A DNA stretch of 64,000 bases from Tubulanus polymorphus (Eukaryota; Nemertea; Palaeonemertea; Tubulaniformes; Tubulanidae), in contig NC_134027.1 of the NCBI RefSeq assembly GCF_964204645.1, positions 12,884,485 to 12,948,484 of the forward strand. Direction: 5' to 3'. Positions 1 through 12,204 of this stretch are shown piece after piece (within the stretch, counting starts at the first letter, position 1; every line of letters begins with the position of its first letter). A program made the position numbers and the translations under genes. Below the pieces are notes generated by a model. That model did not search any database. It was not told where the DNA came from and worked only from the letters and a program-made list of their open reading frames with translations.

Positions 1-119
1 ACAAGACCCTTATCGTAGAGCTGCTTGAAATTGAACCAAATGGTTTCCATAAACCATGGATACATGGTTTTGTAATCATTTTTGAAGTCAATCCATCGAC
101 CAAGCCTTGTAACAATTTT
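1..119 (-). CDS. IARS1: isoleucyl-tRNA synthetase exon (partial at window edge)
   Basis: Cytosolic isoleucyl-tRNA synthetase charges tRNA-Ile with isoleucine. Read on the minus strand, this exon follows a consensus acceptor (pyrimidines then CAG) and encodes a stretch containing [18 protein letters not shown] and [10 protein letters not shown]. This is the conserved catalytic-domain segment downstream of the HIGH motif in eukaryotic IleRS. It is the next exon after the one ending at 2097 and runs off the left edge of the window. The frame is open. The call rests on family recognition; other class Ia synthetases do not carry this exact order of motifs. Confidence 0.88.
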
Positions 120-2096
120 CTGCAAGAAAGTAAATGATCGTTACAGTTGATTAACTAGAGGACCAAAAGCCTTGTTAGGTCAAAGCATCATCGTTCATAT
201 TGATCTTGCGAGATTAAGGTATGTAATGGCAGCTAGCTCGATACCAACACATACACTCACAATAAAGGCCCAAAAACAGAACCCTGTAAATAAGTCTCGC
301 ATTAGCTCATCCGTTGTGCGAACGAGGATACACCACCCAGCAGCCATAGCCAGCCTATTCCATTAAAATAAACCATAGCTTTAGCAGTATATGGCCAGTG
401 AACAACCAGTTCACAAAAATTATTGACATGCAGAGCAGGTATAGCCATGAAATCGGATTATCCCTGTCAAGTGGATCTGCATATGTAAAGACAAGTTTTT
501 CTTCATCAAAATGACTACTGGCACACATCAAATTTTAAACATAAATTCAAACGCTACAAAATCGGCCTTGCGTTATCATCTAAATGCTATTTGAATGAAT
601 AGAAGATTAATTGGATTGCTGGCTTGAGACATCGACAATAGTATGATACACAAGTATTAGAGATGGTGTGCAGCTCATTGATCATGGCGAAGTAAAATTT
701 CCAGCACCCCAGCCCGAAAAATATGAGGGCCTTTATGAAAAATCGGTCCAATCATACATCCACACATACAGCGTTTAATCAATTTACAGAGCCTGTAGCT
801 ATCAAGGAATATTCAGAGTGACCCTTACATTTTGGACTATCTTTAGGCCATTCTCATGTGGGATGTACATCTGATAATCCCTTGACAACTTGTGGCAGCT
901 ATGAAAATTGCCTGTAAATCACCAAATCTGTTATAAGATCACCCAATACCTGGCATGCTAGAGATTCAACAACAAAATTATCTGCATTCCTCTAATTTGG
1001 TCACTGAGCAATTGATCGCCAAGAATCTTTGATTCAACAGCCAATGAAAAGCAAGAAATATTTCTTAATGGCCACCACCAGAGATCATGTGATGACACCC
1101 GTGGAGACACTATGCAGATTGAGAATTGGTCACGAAAGATTTAGTGCACAGACTAAAGCAAAAGTAAATGATTTCTGATTTGACACAAAAAATAACATTA
1201 GTGGAAAACTTAATCATACCATTTTTGTTCATGATTAGAATACGGCATATCGACAAATTCGAGTTCCTCAATTACTCGTTTGATGGCGCTAGTCAGAATC
1301 GGAAATTGGAACCTAAATCCTCCATGCTCTAGTTCATTTGCAATGAAACTCTCTCCCTTCAAGTTTTCAATGAGCGATATTTTACTTACTATATATCGTC
1401 ACGTGTAATCTTTTAAATATGTTATCCTACCACTACGTTGGATATGATAAAACCTCACTGCAAGGGCTAGAAATCACTATAAGTGTCCTAAAATTATCAA
1501 AAAACATTTTGCAACGGCTGAAGATGTAAAGACTGGTTGCCAGGTATCACATGGAGGCAGCACTTGACGGCCCAATTTCGATTGTTGGTTCGAGTCCAGG
1601 TACTTTTCACATTTTTATTATGAATCCATGAGTGTAGTCCTTCTAAAATCAATTTTATTTCGTAATATTTTCTCATATTTATCAGTGACTGCAATGAATT
1701 CACCTTAGAATCTTGAACTCAACAACAAAGTGATGCCACCAGGCACCAGTCATTACTTCCGTCAGCTGCTTCCAGCGTCATCGCTAAATTTGTGATTTTT
1801 GGTAGTTTTTCGACATTTCTAATGATCTTAAGCGTTCAAAGTGAGGTTTTATCAAATTTAACACATTGTCAGGATATCATACTTAAAGGATTATGCGTGC
1901 CTATGTATAGTTAATAAAATATCGCTAACTAAAAACTTGAAGCGAGAGATTTTTATTGCAAATGAACTAGAACATGGCAGATTTAGGTTCCAATTTCCGG
2001 TTCTGACTATCGCCATCAAACGAGTAATTCAAGAACTTGAATTTGTCGATATCCAGTATTATTCAATCAATTTCATTGATTCATCGACCTACATAC
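120..2096 (-). other. IARS1 intron
   Basis: This intron runs from the GTATGT donor next to 2097 to the CAG acceptor next to 119. It holds the inverted duplication described separately (about 1,240-1,462 and 1,836-2,062). I see no other gene in it. A perfect Pol III B-box-like string at 1,587-1,597 lies inside with no convincing A box. Confidence 0.75.
1240..2062. repeat. inverted duplication with an open frame in both arms
   Basis: About 220 bp at 1,240-1,462 reappears in reverse complement at 1,836-2,062 with roughly 85% identity by eye, separated by about 370 bp. Both arms keep an open frame with the shared core FIANELEHG, FRFQFP, AIKRVI and ELEFVD. One arm reads on minus and the other on plus. 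The plus-strand arm ends about 35 bp from an IARS1 exon. I do not recognise the peptide. It may be an exon of a captured gene or part of a fold-back transposon. Confidence 0.7.
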
Positions 2097-2216
2097 CTCC
2101 CAATCTGATGAATACCTCATTACAATTTTTCTACATTCAGCATTGTAGTTATCGATACCCATCTTCTTCACATCTTCCGGGCCCTTAATACCCAGGGTTT
2201 TATCAATTTCAAATTC
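2097..2216 (-). CDS. IARS1: isoleucyl-tRNA synthetase exon
   Basis: This 120-nt exon is bounded on the minus strand by TTTCAG before it and GTATGT after it. It encodes [20 protein letters not shown] followed by a segment ending in RYSSDWE. This is the stretch directly after the HIGH-motif exon in eukaryotic IleRS and belongs to the catalytic domain. Its frame joins the 6226-6382 exon and the 1-119 exon in the expected order. The plus-strand ORF over this exon is an antisense shadow. Confidence 0.9.
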
Positions 2217-5200
2217 CTGAAATGAAAATTATTGAAAGTAACATGACCTGTGGATATTTTTGTTTCTTACATGATACTCAATAAATGACAATTGAGTATC
2301 AATTTATTTATCCATATTCATATCAACCATCTTTTCTCTCACAAAATCAATTATCCACATCAAGTATACTTCAATCAATTTCTTATCTTTGAGCATTTCT
2401 ATGGATGAAGTGCCTCAATCTAGTTAATCTAAGATTTAGCGTAATTCTATTTTTTTGTTTGTTTATAAAACGTGGTACCAATACACACTGAAATACCACT
2501 TAATTAAGGCATTGAACACCCCTTTGGTAAACATATACAAAAACTGATGTCCTTGAAACTTGCCACAACCATAGAACATGTTTTGGGATCCAGGAAGAAA
2601 GACACTCTAAATATTTGGATGGATATATGAAAGCTGTGGGTACTGGAGTGTGTAATGGGTAGTGTAGTGTGATCTGTGTGCATTTGTGGCCAGCACATAG
2701 ATCACATTGTTCAATGGGGTTTGGTCCAGGACTCGCGAGATTTTCAAGACGGAAGTAACGTGTAATAAATGATGACTTGAATTGCATGACTACCTACCAC
2801 CCCTCATTATTGTTGGAAAACTAAACGTTCGGCACTGACTAAAAATTAGTAATAACATTTTAGAAATGGCCAGAATTTTAACTTAGGTTCTATCTCATTT
2901 TTATTTTATAATTGCGATAGGTATAATTTTTTTTAAACGGCCGTTAAGGCTTCATGTTTCGTCTGCAATTCACGCAACCACGCACATTTCAGTATTTTTG
3001 GCAGCTGTACACTCAATCGGCACCGTTCGTCACTAGCTTCACTGCGGAATTATCATTAATTAACATCGCCATATCACATCATCAACTTATATTGTGCCTT
3101 AAAACCCTAACAGCCGAAATAATTGAAATGCACACACGATTTCTATCATTGAAAATTGAGAGAGTGGCCATGTTTGTGTTTGCTGCTTCGCATAAATCCC
3201 GCGCAGTGGCGCCACCACACAGAGTGGGGCCGATACGTCCAGATTTGCAATTGATTATGATTATATATATGTATAGCTACTACAAATGGCAACAAGAAGC
3301 CCAAGGGCTTCTAGGCAGTGGCTATAAATATCATTCCCACATGAGTGTCTAAAAATATTCAAAGTTACCAGGATGGTGTCTTATTGCCCTATTGGTTTAG
3401 CAGCGACCACTGATCAGATTCTTTAGTATTTTTCGAATAGCCAGGAAAATGTTTTTCCTTCTGATTAATTTGAATGCGGAATAAAACTAAATTGGATTTG
3501 ATGTAGGCCTAATTTCTTTCATTAAAATAAAATTGGAATGGATTTAATGTTTTCTTGCAAAATAAAGTTTGTATGAGTGAATTTGCAATTCAAGCACATG
3601 GCTAATTAGCATATCAAGGTCATCGATGCCTAGTGCCGATTTGGGCTATTCTTCCTGACCTTTGCACAATGTCAAGGATACAGTTTCCGAAGTTCAAAAA
3701 ATTTCCTCCCATAAACTTTTACTGAAATTTATCTAAGAATACAATATGTAATCTTAAAATTGAACCCGGAAACAAAACAGTAGACAATATCATCTGTTCA
3801 TCTGAACACCTGCTGATTTCTGCAGCTTATCCAATCACAGAGGACACCTTGCTGTTTGATTAGCCTTTTATAACTGATATGTTTAAGTTAAAGTGTTTAA
3901 GTTTTATGCAAAAAAAAACTTCCTATAAATTTCAGAGGCCCTTTTTCCAAATTCAGCTTCTTAGAGAATTGTAGAATGAACTAGACATACGTCATCAATA
4001 AACAACATACATGCATTTGGCTAAAGTAGTATCTTAGTGGTGCAAGGAAAACTAGGTCAGCGCCTCAGTAATTCAAGCAACTGGCAGCGATCATCAGCGA
4101 CTGGTTTTTTGCCAGTTACGGCGACCTGAGCGCGTCTACAACTGACAGCGACGGAAAAACTGCCAGTCGCTATGAGTTGAACATGTTGAACTTTCAGCAA
4201 CGCGTCGCAGCGACTACCACTAGTTGTGTGAGCGTTTTTGTCGACCTGAGCACTTCTGCAACTGGGTTCTGATATCCAACTAAAATGACCTTCACTTTGC
4301 CACTGTTTATGGGTTCGAGTCCTGCTATATAATGTTTATTAAAACAATTCTATTTGGGCCAGTTTTTGTCAATAACTGACTAATTGTTCATTCTATAAAC
4401 ACTGATAAATAGAACAGTCTTCATCTTGAAATAGACTCTAAAGTGATTTTTGAACGAAAATGACAAACTACTTTATCGCCTTATTATCAGCAGATTGAAT
4501 CGAATTGAATTGACGAATCCCTGCAATGAGACATGACTTAATTTGCTTAATTTGCTCAAGAAATATTTGAACTAAATATTCAGTCAGAAATAAAAATACA
4601 CGCTCATAAACATGGGCTGCGCTATTTTGAACAGATCACATGATCAATTGAATCGTGCGTTGCAGCAACGGTCATAGGCAACCTGAGTGCGCAGCTGATT
4701 TACGTAAAACGTTTTAATCAGTTGCTGGCAGTTGTTGCTAGTTCATGTCGTAAGCTACCCGAGCGCAGTCTACAACTAGTGGTCTACAACTCATGGCTGC
4801 ATTTCATTGTTTCCTTTCTCTATAAAGGGCACTGTGCCATGCTTATTATTTCAGCCTTCATCTCATTATCGTATAATTGAAGTGTTTGACAATTAAAGAA
4901 CAATTGTCAGTTTGCCTAAAAGGAACATATTGCTTAAAGCATATGGGTACAATGGAAAACTATGTATGGGACTGACTATTCAAGTACGTACGCAAGAAAT
5001 AGGACATTTTTTAGAGGTCCTACTTTGTGTACGCGCATTGTACTATATTGCCGTTGTCCACCTATAGTACGCAATGATTGATCATGTAGTATAAAACATA
5101 AACAAACACCTGTTGGTAGTCTACTGGTCTGTTTATCAAAGTACAAATAAAGCTTTTATTATTAGGCAAAAAAAATTGATACCTGGTTTCTCCGCTCTGC

Positions 5201-6225
5201 TGAGCTTAAAAGATGACCTGGCCGGCCGCCTAACTACCATATACATTACTTTTTCTTAAATCGTGTTCAATTTTACCATAGGCCTAACAGACCCGGCCCG
5301 GCCGCTTTAGAAATGAAATGTTTACATTACAATTTTATCATGTTTTACAAAAATGACCCAGCCGCTGCGAAACAAGGTATCATTTTTGTTTAGCCTTATA
5401 TAGCTTTTATTTTTTCAATCATTTGGCTTTTATTTTGGGTGCATTAATTTTCAAGTATCATTTCACAAGCCACTAATATTCCCAGTGCAGCATTGTCTCT
5501 TATGATTGCTTCAACCACCCAGCTTAGAATCAGCCGTTTCGTAGTGCATCCATTAATGTATGATTAATTAATTTCTACCCTCATTCAGTGTAAGATTTAG
5601 TTCTCACTTTGATATATAAGTACGTACGCTTTTTAAATAGCTACCTACTATACACTTTTGCCACTGAGTTCCTACCTAGGGCCTGCATACGTACCGAACA
5701 GTCCCTTTTCAGACAAATTTCTCTGATACTGAGATTCGATGAGTTATCCCTGATTTTAACGGAAAAAGCCTGCCTTAACTATAGGTGAAATAAATTCCTG
5801 GAATCGCTGATAAGTACAAACCCTGTAAAGAAGGGCTCATTTTGATGAAGAAAAATGGCCAGCATCAGTGGGCCAGTTTTTAGGCTGCAGATATGTTGAG
5901 GGCATAACCATTATAGCCTACGTATAGGCCTAAACCAAAGAGTGAACATCTTAGAACTCATCAGAATAACTGGGTTCTATGTGAAAATGGACAAAATGTG
6001 AACACAATAACTCACTGGGACTTCACAGTGAATGCAATTAGTCCTCTGTGACTTTAAGTCCAAGTGGACAAAAAATGACTGTATAGAGTGGTTTCATTGA
6101 ATAATTTTGGAGGTAATTGCAAGCGCACTTGAAAATTCTAGCCATATCAGCCAAAACGCTGACACAGGTCAGGTGAAGTGTGAGTTGAAGACGTTAAGGG
6201 CTTAATCTAATTCATTTTTACTTAC
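2217..6225 (-). other. IARS1 intron with dispersed repeats
   Basis: This is a 4 kb intron between consensus splice sites. Positions 2,230-4,000 show nothing recognisable. At 4,030-4,270 and 4,640-4,800 are related GC-richer blocks with many copies of CAGCGAC/GTCGC and GTTGCxGCAAC-like strings, probably degenerate transposon ends. A B-box-like string lies at 4,312-4,322 without a clear A box. A candidate TIR element occupies about 4,967-5,705. Confidence 0.6.
4967..5705. mobile_element. candidate short TIR (MITE-like) element
   Basis: The left edge reads GGGACTGACTATTC then AAGTACGTACGC. The right edge, reverse-complemented, reads GGGACTGTTCGGTACGTATGC. These look like imperfect terminal inverted repeats about 740 bp apart. 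A second AGTACGTACGC copy sits inside near 5,620. There is no coding sequence inside, so any mobility would be non-autonomous. I did not find a clear target-site duplication, so the exact limits are uncertain. Confidence 0.4.
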
Positions 6226-6382
6226 CACAGGCAGGCCGTGACAATCCCATCCAAATCTTCTTTCAACATGAAATCCACTCTGATGTGCCCAACGCGTAAC
6301 TATGTCTTTGATGGTTCCGGCCAAGATGTGTCCATAGTGCGGTAGACCAGTGGCAAAGGGAGGTCCATCATAGAAAGTATAC
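6226..6382 (-). CDS. IARS1: isoleucyl-tRNA synthetase exon with HIGH motif
   Basis: This exon carries the ATP-binding HIGH signature of class Ia synthetases as [13 protein letters not shown], preceded by [13 protein letters not shown] and followed by [10 protein letters not shown]. It is flanked by an AAG acceptor and a GTAAGT donor on the minus strand. The first base completes a split arginine codon with the 14903 exon, and the last codon reads into the 2216 exon. The sequence is very close to metazoan cytosolic IleRS, and I see no damage. An ORF caller would extend this exon into intron on both sides; the splice sites set the limits given here. Confidence 0.95.
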
Positions 6383-7435
6383 CTTAAAAACAAATTATCA
6401 ATTCATTTTTAGGTAAATAGCATATTTCTTTAAAATGTCTTAAGCAATAATGTTACATGTCTATTTTGATACATTTGCAAGAATGTCATGTTCAAAGCCA
6501 ATTTTGGTAGTAAGTTCACAACTGAAAAACTTAAATTGGTCTTGAAATGACACAGTGGATAGGCAGTGGAGTTTCCATTTTTTACACTGGCTGCCAGGTA
6601 AATATATTTTTACCAATGTTTCCGTCAATGTTTTCATTGTAACATGCACTTTCAATCTGGCTTTTCCGAAAAACATTATCATTTCGCCACAGTAATACAG
6701 TTCCAAAACAACAAGGTGCCCATGGGCACTGTTAGATTCAGCGCAGAAGTTAGTTTATTGAAGGAGTTAATCGTATCTACCATACTAGACCATACATTGG
6801 TTTATCAAGGTGCTCTATCAGCTTATACTTGACATAAAAGGAAATGCATGTTATGAAAGTATAAGGTAATTAGATTTTTAATGACAAACAGTTGTTTACA
6901 AGGAAGAGAAGGTAAATACGTAACCCATTTTAAGTAGGCCTAATTGATTTTGAAATGAAATACACATAATCATTATAAATTATAAGCCTCCTAATAAATT
7001 ATAAGGTTTCATTAAATCAAAAGCATCTGCGATGTCATATTCATATTTTTGTCGCAGAAGCTGAAATCAAATCTAGCTGTATCGGGAGATGAGCTTAATA
7101 GTTGACACAGCCGGCCACATATCTACCATGTACATTACCTCAGCCTCAAGCAGTAGTGCAAGCAAGACACCGATGTCAATAAGACGGTTCCAACGCGTAG
7201 ACAGTTTTTCTAATTTTTTTTTTTACTTTTATCTTACTTTATTTGCTAGTGGAAAGCTCCATTACATCTACAACGCACCCACTGGAGTCAGGTGGGGGAC
7301 TGAATAGTTGTTACATGATTGTAGCGAGAGATTGCAGGTCAAAAAAGAAAATTACCTCAAGCTCCGTGCATTAGGTGTAAAAACACCTTACGGCCGAGAG
7401 GGAAAGTTCTTAGTTCACTGATGTCTCATTTCGAT
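6383..7435 (-). other. IARS1 intron, unannotated stretch
   Basis: This is the proximal part of the 8.5 kb intron between coding exons 1 and 2. I see AT-rich sequence with two AGGCCTA-type strings and no supported gene, repeat or RNA. Confidence 0.5.
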
Positions 7436-7439
7436 TTAT

Positions 7440-8229
7440 GTTTTCCTACTCTTTCTTAATATGATATAAAAAAATTTTCATGTTTTTAAAATTTTTTCTA
7501 ATCAATTTTTCTAATTAATTTATTTTATTTTTTTTTATTTCTAAGTTCGGAGTATTATATACAATCAACGGTACAGAATCCTATTTACATACTATACATT
7601 GGTATCTAAAAGTTTAAACTTTCTGCAATATATACATACTTACATAATTAACAAATCTCTATAAAAATATACAAATATACATATCATATCAATAATACAT
7701 TATTTACGTCGGCCCAGCCACAAACATACTATACATGATATTGCATTTCGAAACCCCCTACAAAAAAGACAGATAGTAGTCGTAGGGAGTATACGAAGCT
7801 TACAGTATATCATAAATTGTATCGAGTAGTGTTTCCATTTATTACCAAATCCATTCCACTTATTTTGATTAGGGATTCATTTTGGGTCCACAAATGTATG
7901 TTTCTTTTGTGAGTAATCTCTTGTTTTAATCTATTTACAATATAATTCCTAGCATAGTTTTTTAGATCTATTTGTTGTTCTCCGTCGCATGCTTTACGGT
8001 GATTTTTGTACAGCGCCCATTTCAGAACTGATATGACATTATTACATATAAGTCTATTTTTTGAATTCTTAAGTATTTGTCTAGGCAAGCCGAAATAGAT
8101 TGGATGTTTATTCAAGTTAGTTGGCTGTTCTGCTATTTGGTCAATTATAGTTTGGAATCGTGAGAAAAGTTCGGCTGCAGCCGGGCATTCAATTCCCACG
8201 CGTAGACAGGTTCGTAGCGAGTCAGCCAC
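7440..8229 (-). pseudogene. 3' end of a truncated non-LTR retrotransposon
   Basis: The minus-strand ORF at 7810-8229 reads CPAAAELFSRFQTII, FGLPRQILKNSKNRLICNN and VLKWALYKNHRKAC. It looks like the extreme C-terminal part of a LINE ORF2 downstream of the reverse transcriptase. It is followed by about 370 bp of AT-rich 3' flank. The 5' end is truncated, as is usual for LINEs. No RT motif is present here, so the family assignment rests on pattern only. Confidence 0.45.
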
Positions 8230-8945
8230 TAACAGGAGCAGTGTTCGAATTCAATTATATATATACTACACAATATTGGTCGACATGTATGGTGTTTTTA
8301 ATGCGAATTAAAATTGTTTAAAATTCCTCTGCATATTGATACAAACGTTTTTTTTCGTCAAGATAATCCCGAGCATATGCATAATTAATTTCAATTCAAA
8401 TATTTTCTAACAAATCTTTTTTATTAACAGAATATCCTTGATCTAAAGATTAACGGCTTTGTTGATTTTTGGGAGCTTCACATGTTACTAAGAAGAGGGC
8501 GCTAGGATCACAGCTCCGCAGTAAATACTACAAACGACGCGGCGCATCGACATGCAATTTTCAGCACAGCGAATGAAAAATCATTGTCAATTTTATTTCT
8601 TCTTTTGTAGTTTTCTCATTGGAGAATTTTATATGTTGTATCAGTAATATATAAAAAGCCTACTTGTAAATTCGACAGCTAATTTTGTACAATTCTACTC
8701 GTGTTGTTTACGTTAGTAGATCAAGATGACGTCACACTACATCGCTAAAATCTCCAAAAACGGCATAAAATTGCCAATTTACCCAATTTAGGCTTCATCA
8801 ATAGCCTTCAAAAGCAGTTGCCACTTAGCGACCGTTATAACAGCCAAATAAATGCAGACCTTAGCCCGTGAATCATTTCACACTCGGAGGAGATAGCGGT
8901 CAACACTAATTCAGCATTCCGTTTTATACAAATAGATTCAGCTGC
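8230..8945. other. stretch without recognised feature
   Basis: Nothing convincing was seen on either strand. It is intronic to IARS1 and moderately AT-rich. Confidence 0.4.
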
Positions 8946-10350
8946 GCTGAATCTAATAAAACCTCACTTAGTGAACACCTCTATTTAGTGATCACCTCCC
9001 TCAGTGAACCCTTTTTGGCCGAAACCAAATTTTCCCTACTCATTTTCAAGTAAACAGAACCTCCATTTAGTGAACACCTCTTTGAACAGTGAACATATTT
9101 TCTGGTACCAAATGAGCATTTTACCTCTCTATAGTGAACTGTGGTCCCATCCCAAAATGTCTAGACAGTCAAAGTTTGCTAGTAGACCCATTGTTGTCAG
9201 TATAGGTATAGGTAAAAATCCCAGGGGTATAAAAATGCCAGAGGAAATAATGCCGGAAGGGTAAATTGATTCAATGATTATAAGAACCAAGTGTATCAAA
9301 ACTTATAAACTATTCATCGAATTGTTGCCTTGATGTTATGAATTACAGCAGACTAATTTGTCGAAAACTTATTGATTTTAATTATCATACCTATTATTAT
9401 ACCTAGACATATGCTTTATCTGAACTGCACATTCAATATGTAAACACTGTGCATTAATTTGCTAATATTCATTAATCTAGAAATGTGATATATCATGACT
9501 ATGTTTGCTTTTTCATTTCAATTATATAAGAATATGTGCATAAATTTTTCAATTTCTGTGCATAAATTCTTAAATTTCCAAGCTAAAAATACGTTGTATC
9601 TCAATATCATCTTGTGCAAATAAGAATATCAATGATTTTAATGAATTTCTTGCTTATGTCAGACTTTATCTCATAAATTTGTGATTCTCTTTATTTAACA
9701 AATTTGTCATTCATATTTAAATTTCTATTATCATAGGAATGTGTTATGTATATCTAAATTGTGCATTCATTACGTAAAATCTAGTGTAAATAAGAATACC
9801 AGGTCCAACGTTAATAAATTCTTTGCTTAATTTTCCTCATATATCATTCTGGCAATTTTACCTCTGGCATTTTTACCTATGGTGTTATTTTTTCCTTGGT
9901 ATTTTTACCCCTGGTATATTCACTTCTGGCATTATTACCTATGGCATTTTTACCTCTGGCATTATTGCCTGGATTCATGTTCATTATATACCATATGAAT
10001 ACAACCCATGGTCATTTAATGGCTAATTGTCTTGTCTAGTCCTAAGGCAGCACTAATTAGGTTAATTGGTGACTATGATTATGAATGGACAGTTGTTATT
10101 GTTCAAGGAATACTTTAATCTGAATGTTTGTATCTGAATTATGATGATAATCCTTGGATCATATTGAAGTAGCAATGTATTGACTAAATGTTCTTAAATT
10201 AAAAAGATTAATAACAATCCCATTTAAGCTCAATTAAGTTATCATTATGCTTTGATCATTTTGAATTTTAGCCATGAAACTGCTGGTAGGTGACTTGACA
10301 CAGTTTTGTGCTACCCCTACTTAGTGTACACCTCTCTATAGTGAACGAAT
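8946..10350. repeat. dispersed repeat with a nested fold-back element
   Basis: The edges share repeated AGTGAACACCTC-type strings (8,965-9,165 and again 10,318-10,350), suggesting one older repeat split by an insertion. Inside lies the 9,205-9,972 fold-back element. The rest is AT-rich. No coding capacity was seen. Confidence 0.45.
9205..9972. mobile_element. fold-back element with 15-bp minisatellite ends
   Basis: The right end (9,849-9,972) is about eight near-tandem 15-bp units of the type TGGCATTTTTACCTC. The left end (9,205-9,262) has a few of the same units in reverse orientation (GGTAAAAATCCCAGG, AAAATGCCAGAGG). The element can therefore fold into a stem of repeated 15-mers around a ~590 bp AT-rich loop. 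Plus-strand ORFs over the right array only reflect the in-phase 15-bp period. Confidence 0.6.
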
Positions 10351-10359
10351 CCGGGTCAT

Positions 10360-10455
10360 AATACCTCCGCCCAAAGTACCGCCACCCAAATATCCCTCAC
10401 CCAGAATCCCTCCACCCAGAATACCCTCATATGCGTCCAAAATACCTCCAGGCTC
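10360..10455. repeat. 15-bp minisatellite (AATACCTCCACCCA type)
   Basis: About six imperfect 14-15 bp units follow one another, each with a T-A-C-C/T-C-C core followed by CACCC or CGCCC. The period equals that of the 9,849-9,972 array but the sequence differs. Confidence 0.6.
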
Positions 10456-11973
10456 TAGATCAAAAAAAAAAGGAACGTACAATTTTTAGAATGAATATTT
10501 TGATAATATATACCAAAGTTCTTTAATTTAAAGTAGTTAATTGAGAAAAACAAAGTAAAATGTTAATTACAGTGTATTGTTAGAAGAGCATTGTTGCAGT
10601 TAAGTGGAAATAAACTGAATTCAGTGTGTGCATGGAATAATTCCATAAATTCTGCATTTTTGTATTCTGTATACTGTATTTGATATATTTCTATGGTTGT
10701 TATTTCATGGTTTCTGGTCATGGTAATTCTATAGCCTGAGAATTTGTATAGTTTTGTATAGTTCAGTAGATATATCAGATATTGAGATTTTTGGTCACTT
10801 CTTATATGGATTTAGATCTGTAAGGTTGTGCTGCTGTGTTTGAGTAAAGGGTGAAGATTTAAATTGAACGTTTAGACAGCCAAATGTTACGGTAAATTGA
10901 TAATATAAGATATTCTCTTTTGACGATAATTATATGAATTTATTTATGGTAATTTTCTATTTGTTTGTAGTTAATCGTGCATCCGTGTTTGTGACGTCGA
11001 AACTAAATGACTAATGATTTTTGCCACGGAACATGACTCTTTCGTATTGGTTGATCTTCTCAGTGTGTATACCACAATTTAGTATATTGTTTTCCTAGTT
11101 TATAGTACTAATTAATATTCTATAATCAAAATATTGAATTGTTTCCTATATTGTTTCCAGAGAAATCTAGAAGATTAAAGACATAAGATAAACTAACTAG
11201 TATTCTATAATCCACATCTTGTTGTTTGTTCAAATCAAAGAGGGATGATTATACAGTTAATTTCCAACAACATGTGAACTGGATTCACGAGTAATTGTAG
11301 AAAGACTACAGTGACTCAATTAGCTAATTGATACAGTTTCTCAAGACCATTAACAATTTTACTTTGCCTAACAAGATTAAAAGAAAGATTATCAGTAGTG
11401 TTCATGGGATTGAATATCGTTTGATTAGATAAGCAAACTGGTTATATACAGTACTTGAAAAAATGAAAGATTTCTGGCACAAATATCAACTTGGTTATTC
11501 GTTTTTTGTTCTATCCACGCAAAGGTTTGTTATTTGCAAATTCAGGATAACCTGACATGGCGATTCTGAATTGATTATCATTGTCAGTAATCAATTGTCA
11601 GTAACAACTGCTTCTATCAATATGTTTTTCCCCATAAGGGCCATGAATTTATCTTTCTTTCACATTCCTGCCCGGATTATTGAGCCTCCTCAAAAAAGCA
11701 AATTTATACAGAATTTACCTGCATATTCCATGATTTATCATTAAAGTTTGGTCAGTGAGTATTTTTGTTTACAGTTTGATATTGTAAGTTAAGAATTTTA
11801 CTAATCAGTTTTTTCTGAATGTTTAATTAGCCAGTAAGTGAATAACTGAGTATTTTCAGATTACAGGAAACTGACTGATGATTAGCAATATAAATCATGA
11901 ATTCCTATCACCCAACCTATAAAACAGGGAGTTCGGTCGCAAAGTTTCATCAGTTAGTTCATATACAGGAGCT
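10456..11973. other. stretch without recognised feature
   Basis: AT-rich intron sequence with no supported ORF or repeat. The last 60 bp may include the 5' flank of the FLYWCH/MULE pseudogene. Confidence 0.4.
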
Positions 11974-12204
11974 ATGGCAGTTGAAATTATCAAGACAGCA
12001 AAAGGTGGACACAAGATATGCCTGAATGGTTATATGCATGTAAAGCAATACAAACAAAATAACAAGATTCGATGGTCATGTGTAAAGAAGAAGGCAGATA
12101 GGTGTCCTGGTAGTGTCATGACTAATGTAATGATGGGAGAACCAGTGGAAAGTGTACAACACAACCACGGCCGAGATGATATGGCAGTAGAGGTTACTAA
12201 AGTA

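Noticed and set aside
1587-1597. tRNA gene from a perfect B box (also at 4,312-4,322)
   Set aside because: No A box at the right distance and no acceptor-stem pairing could be found.
1937-2188. Plus-strand 83-codon ORF as a gene
   Set aside because: Its second half is antisense to a confident IARS1 exon and its first half is one arm of the inverted duplication.
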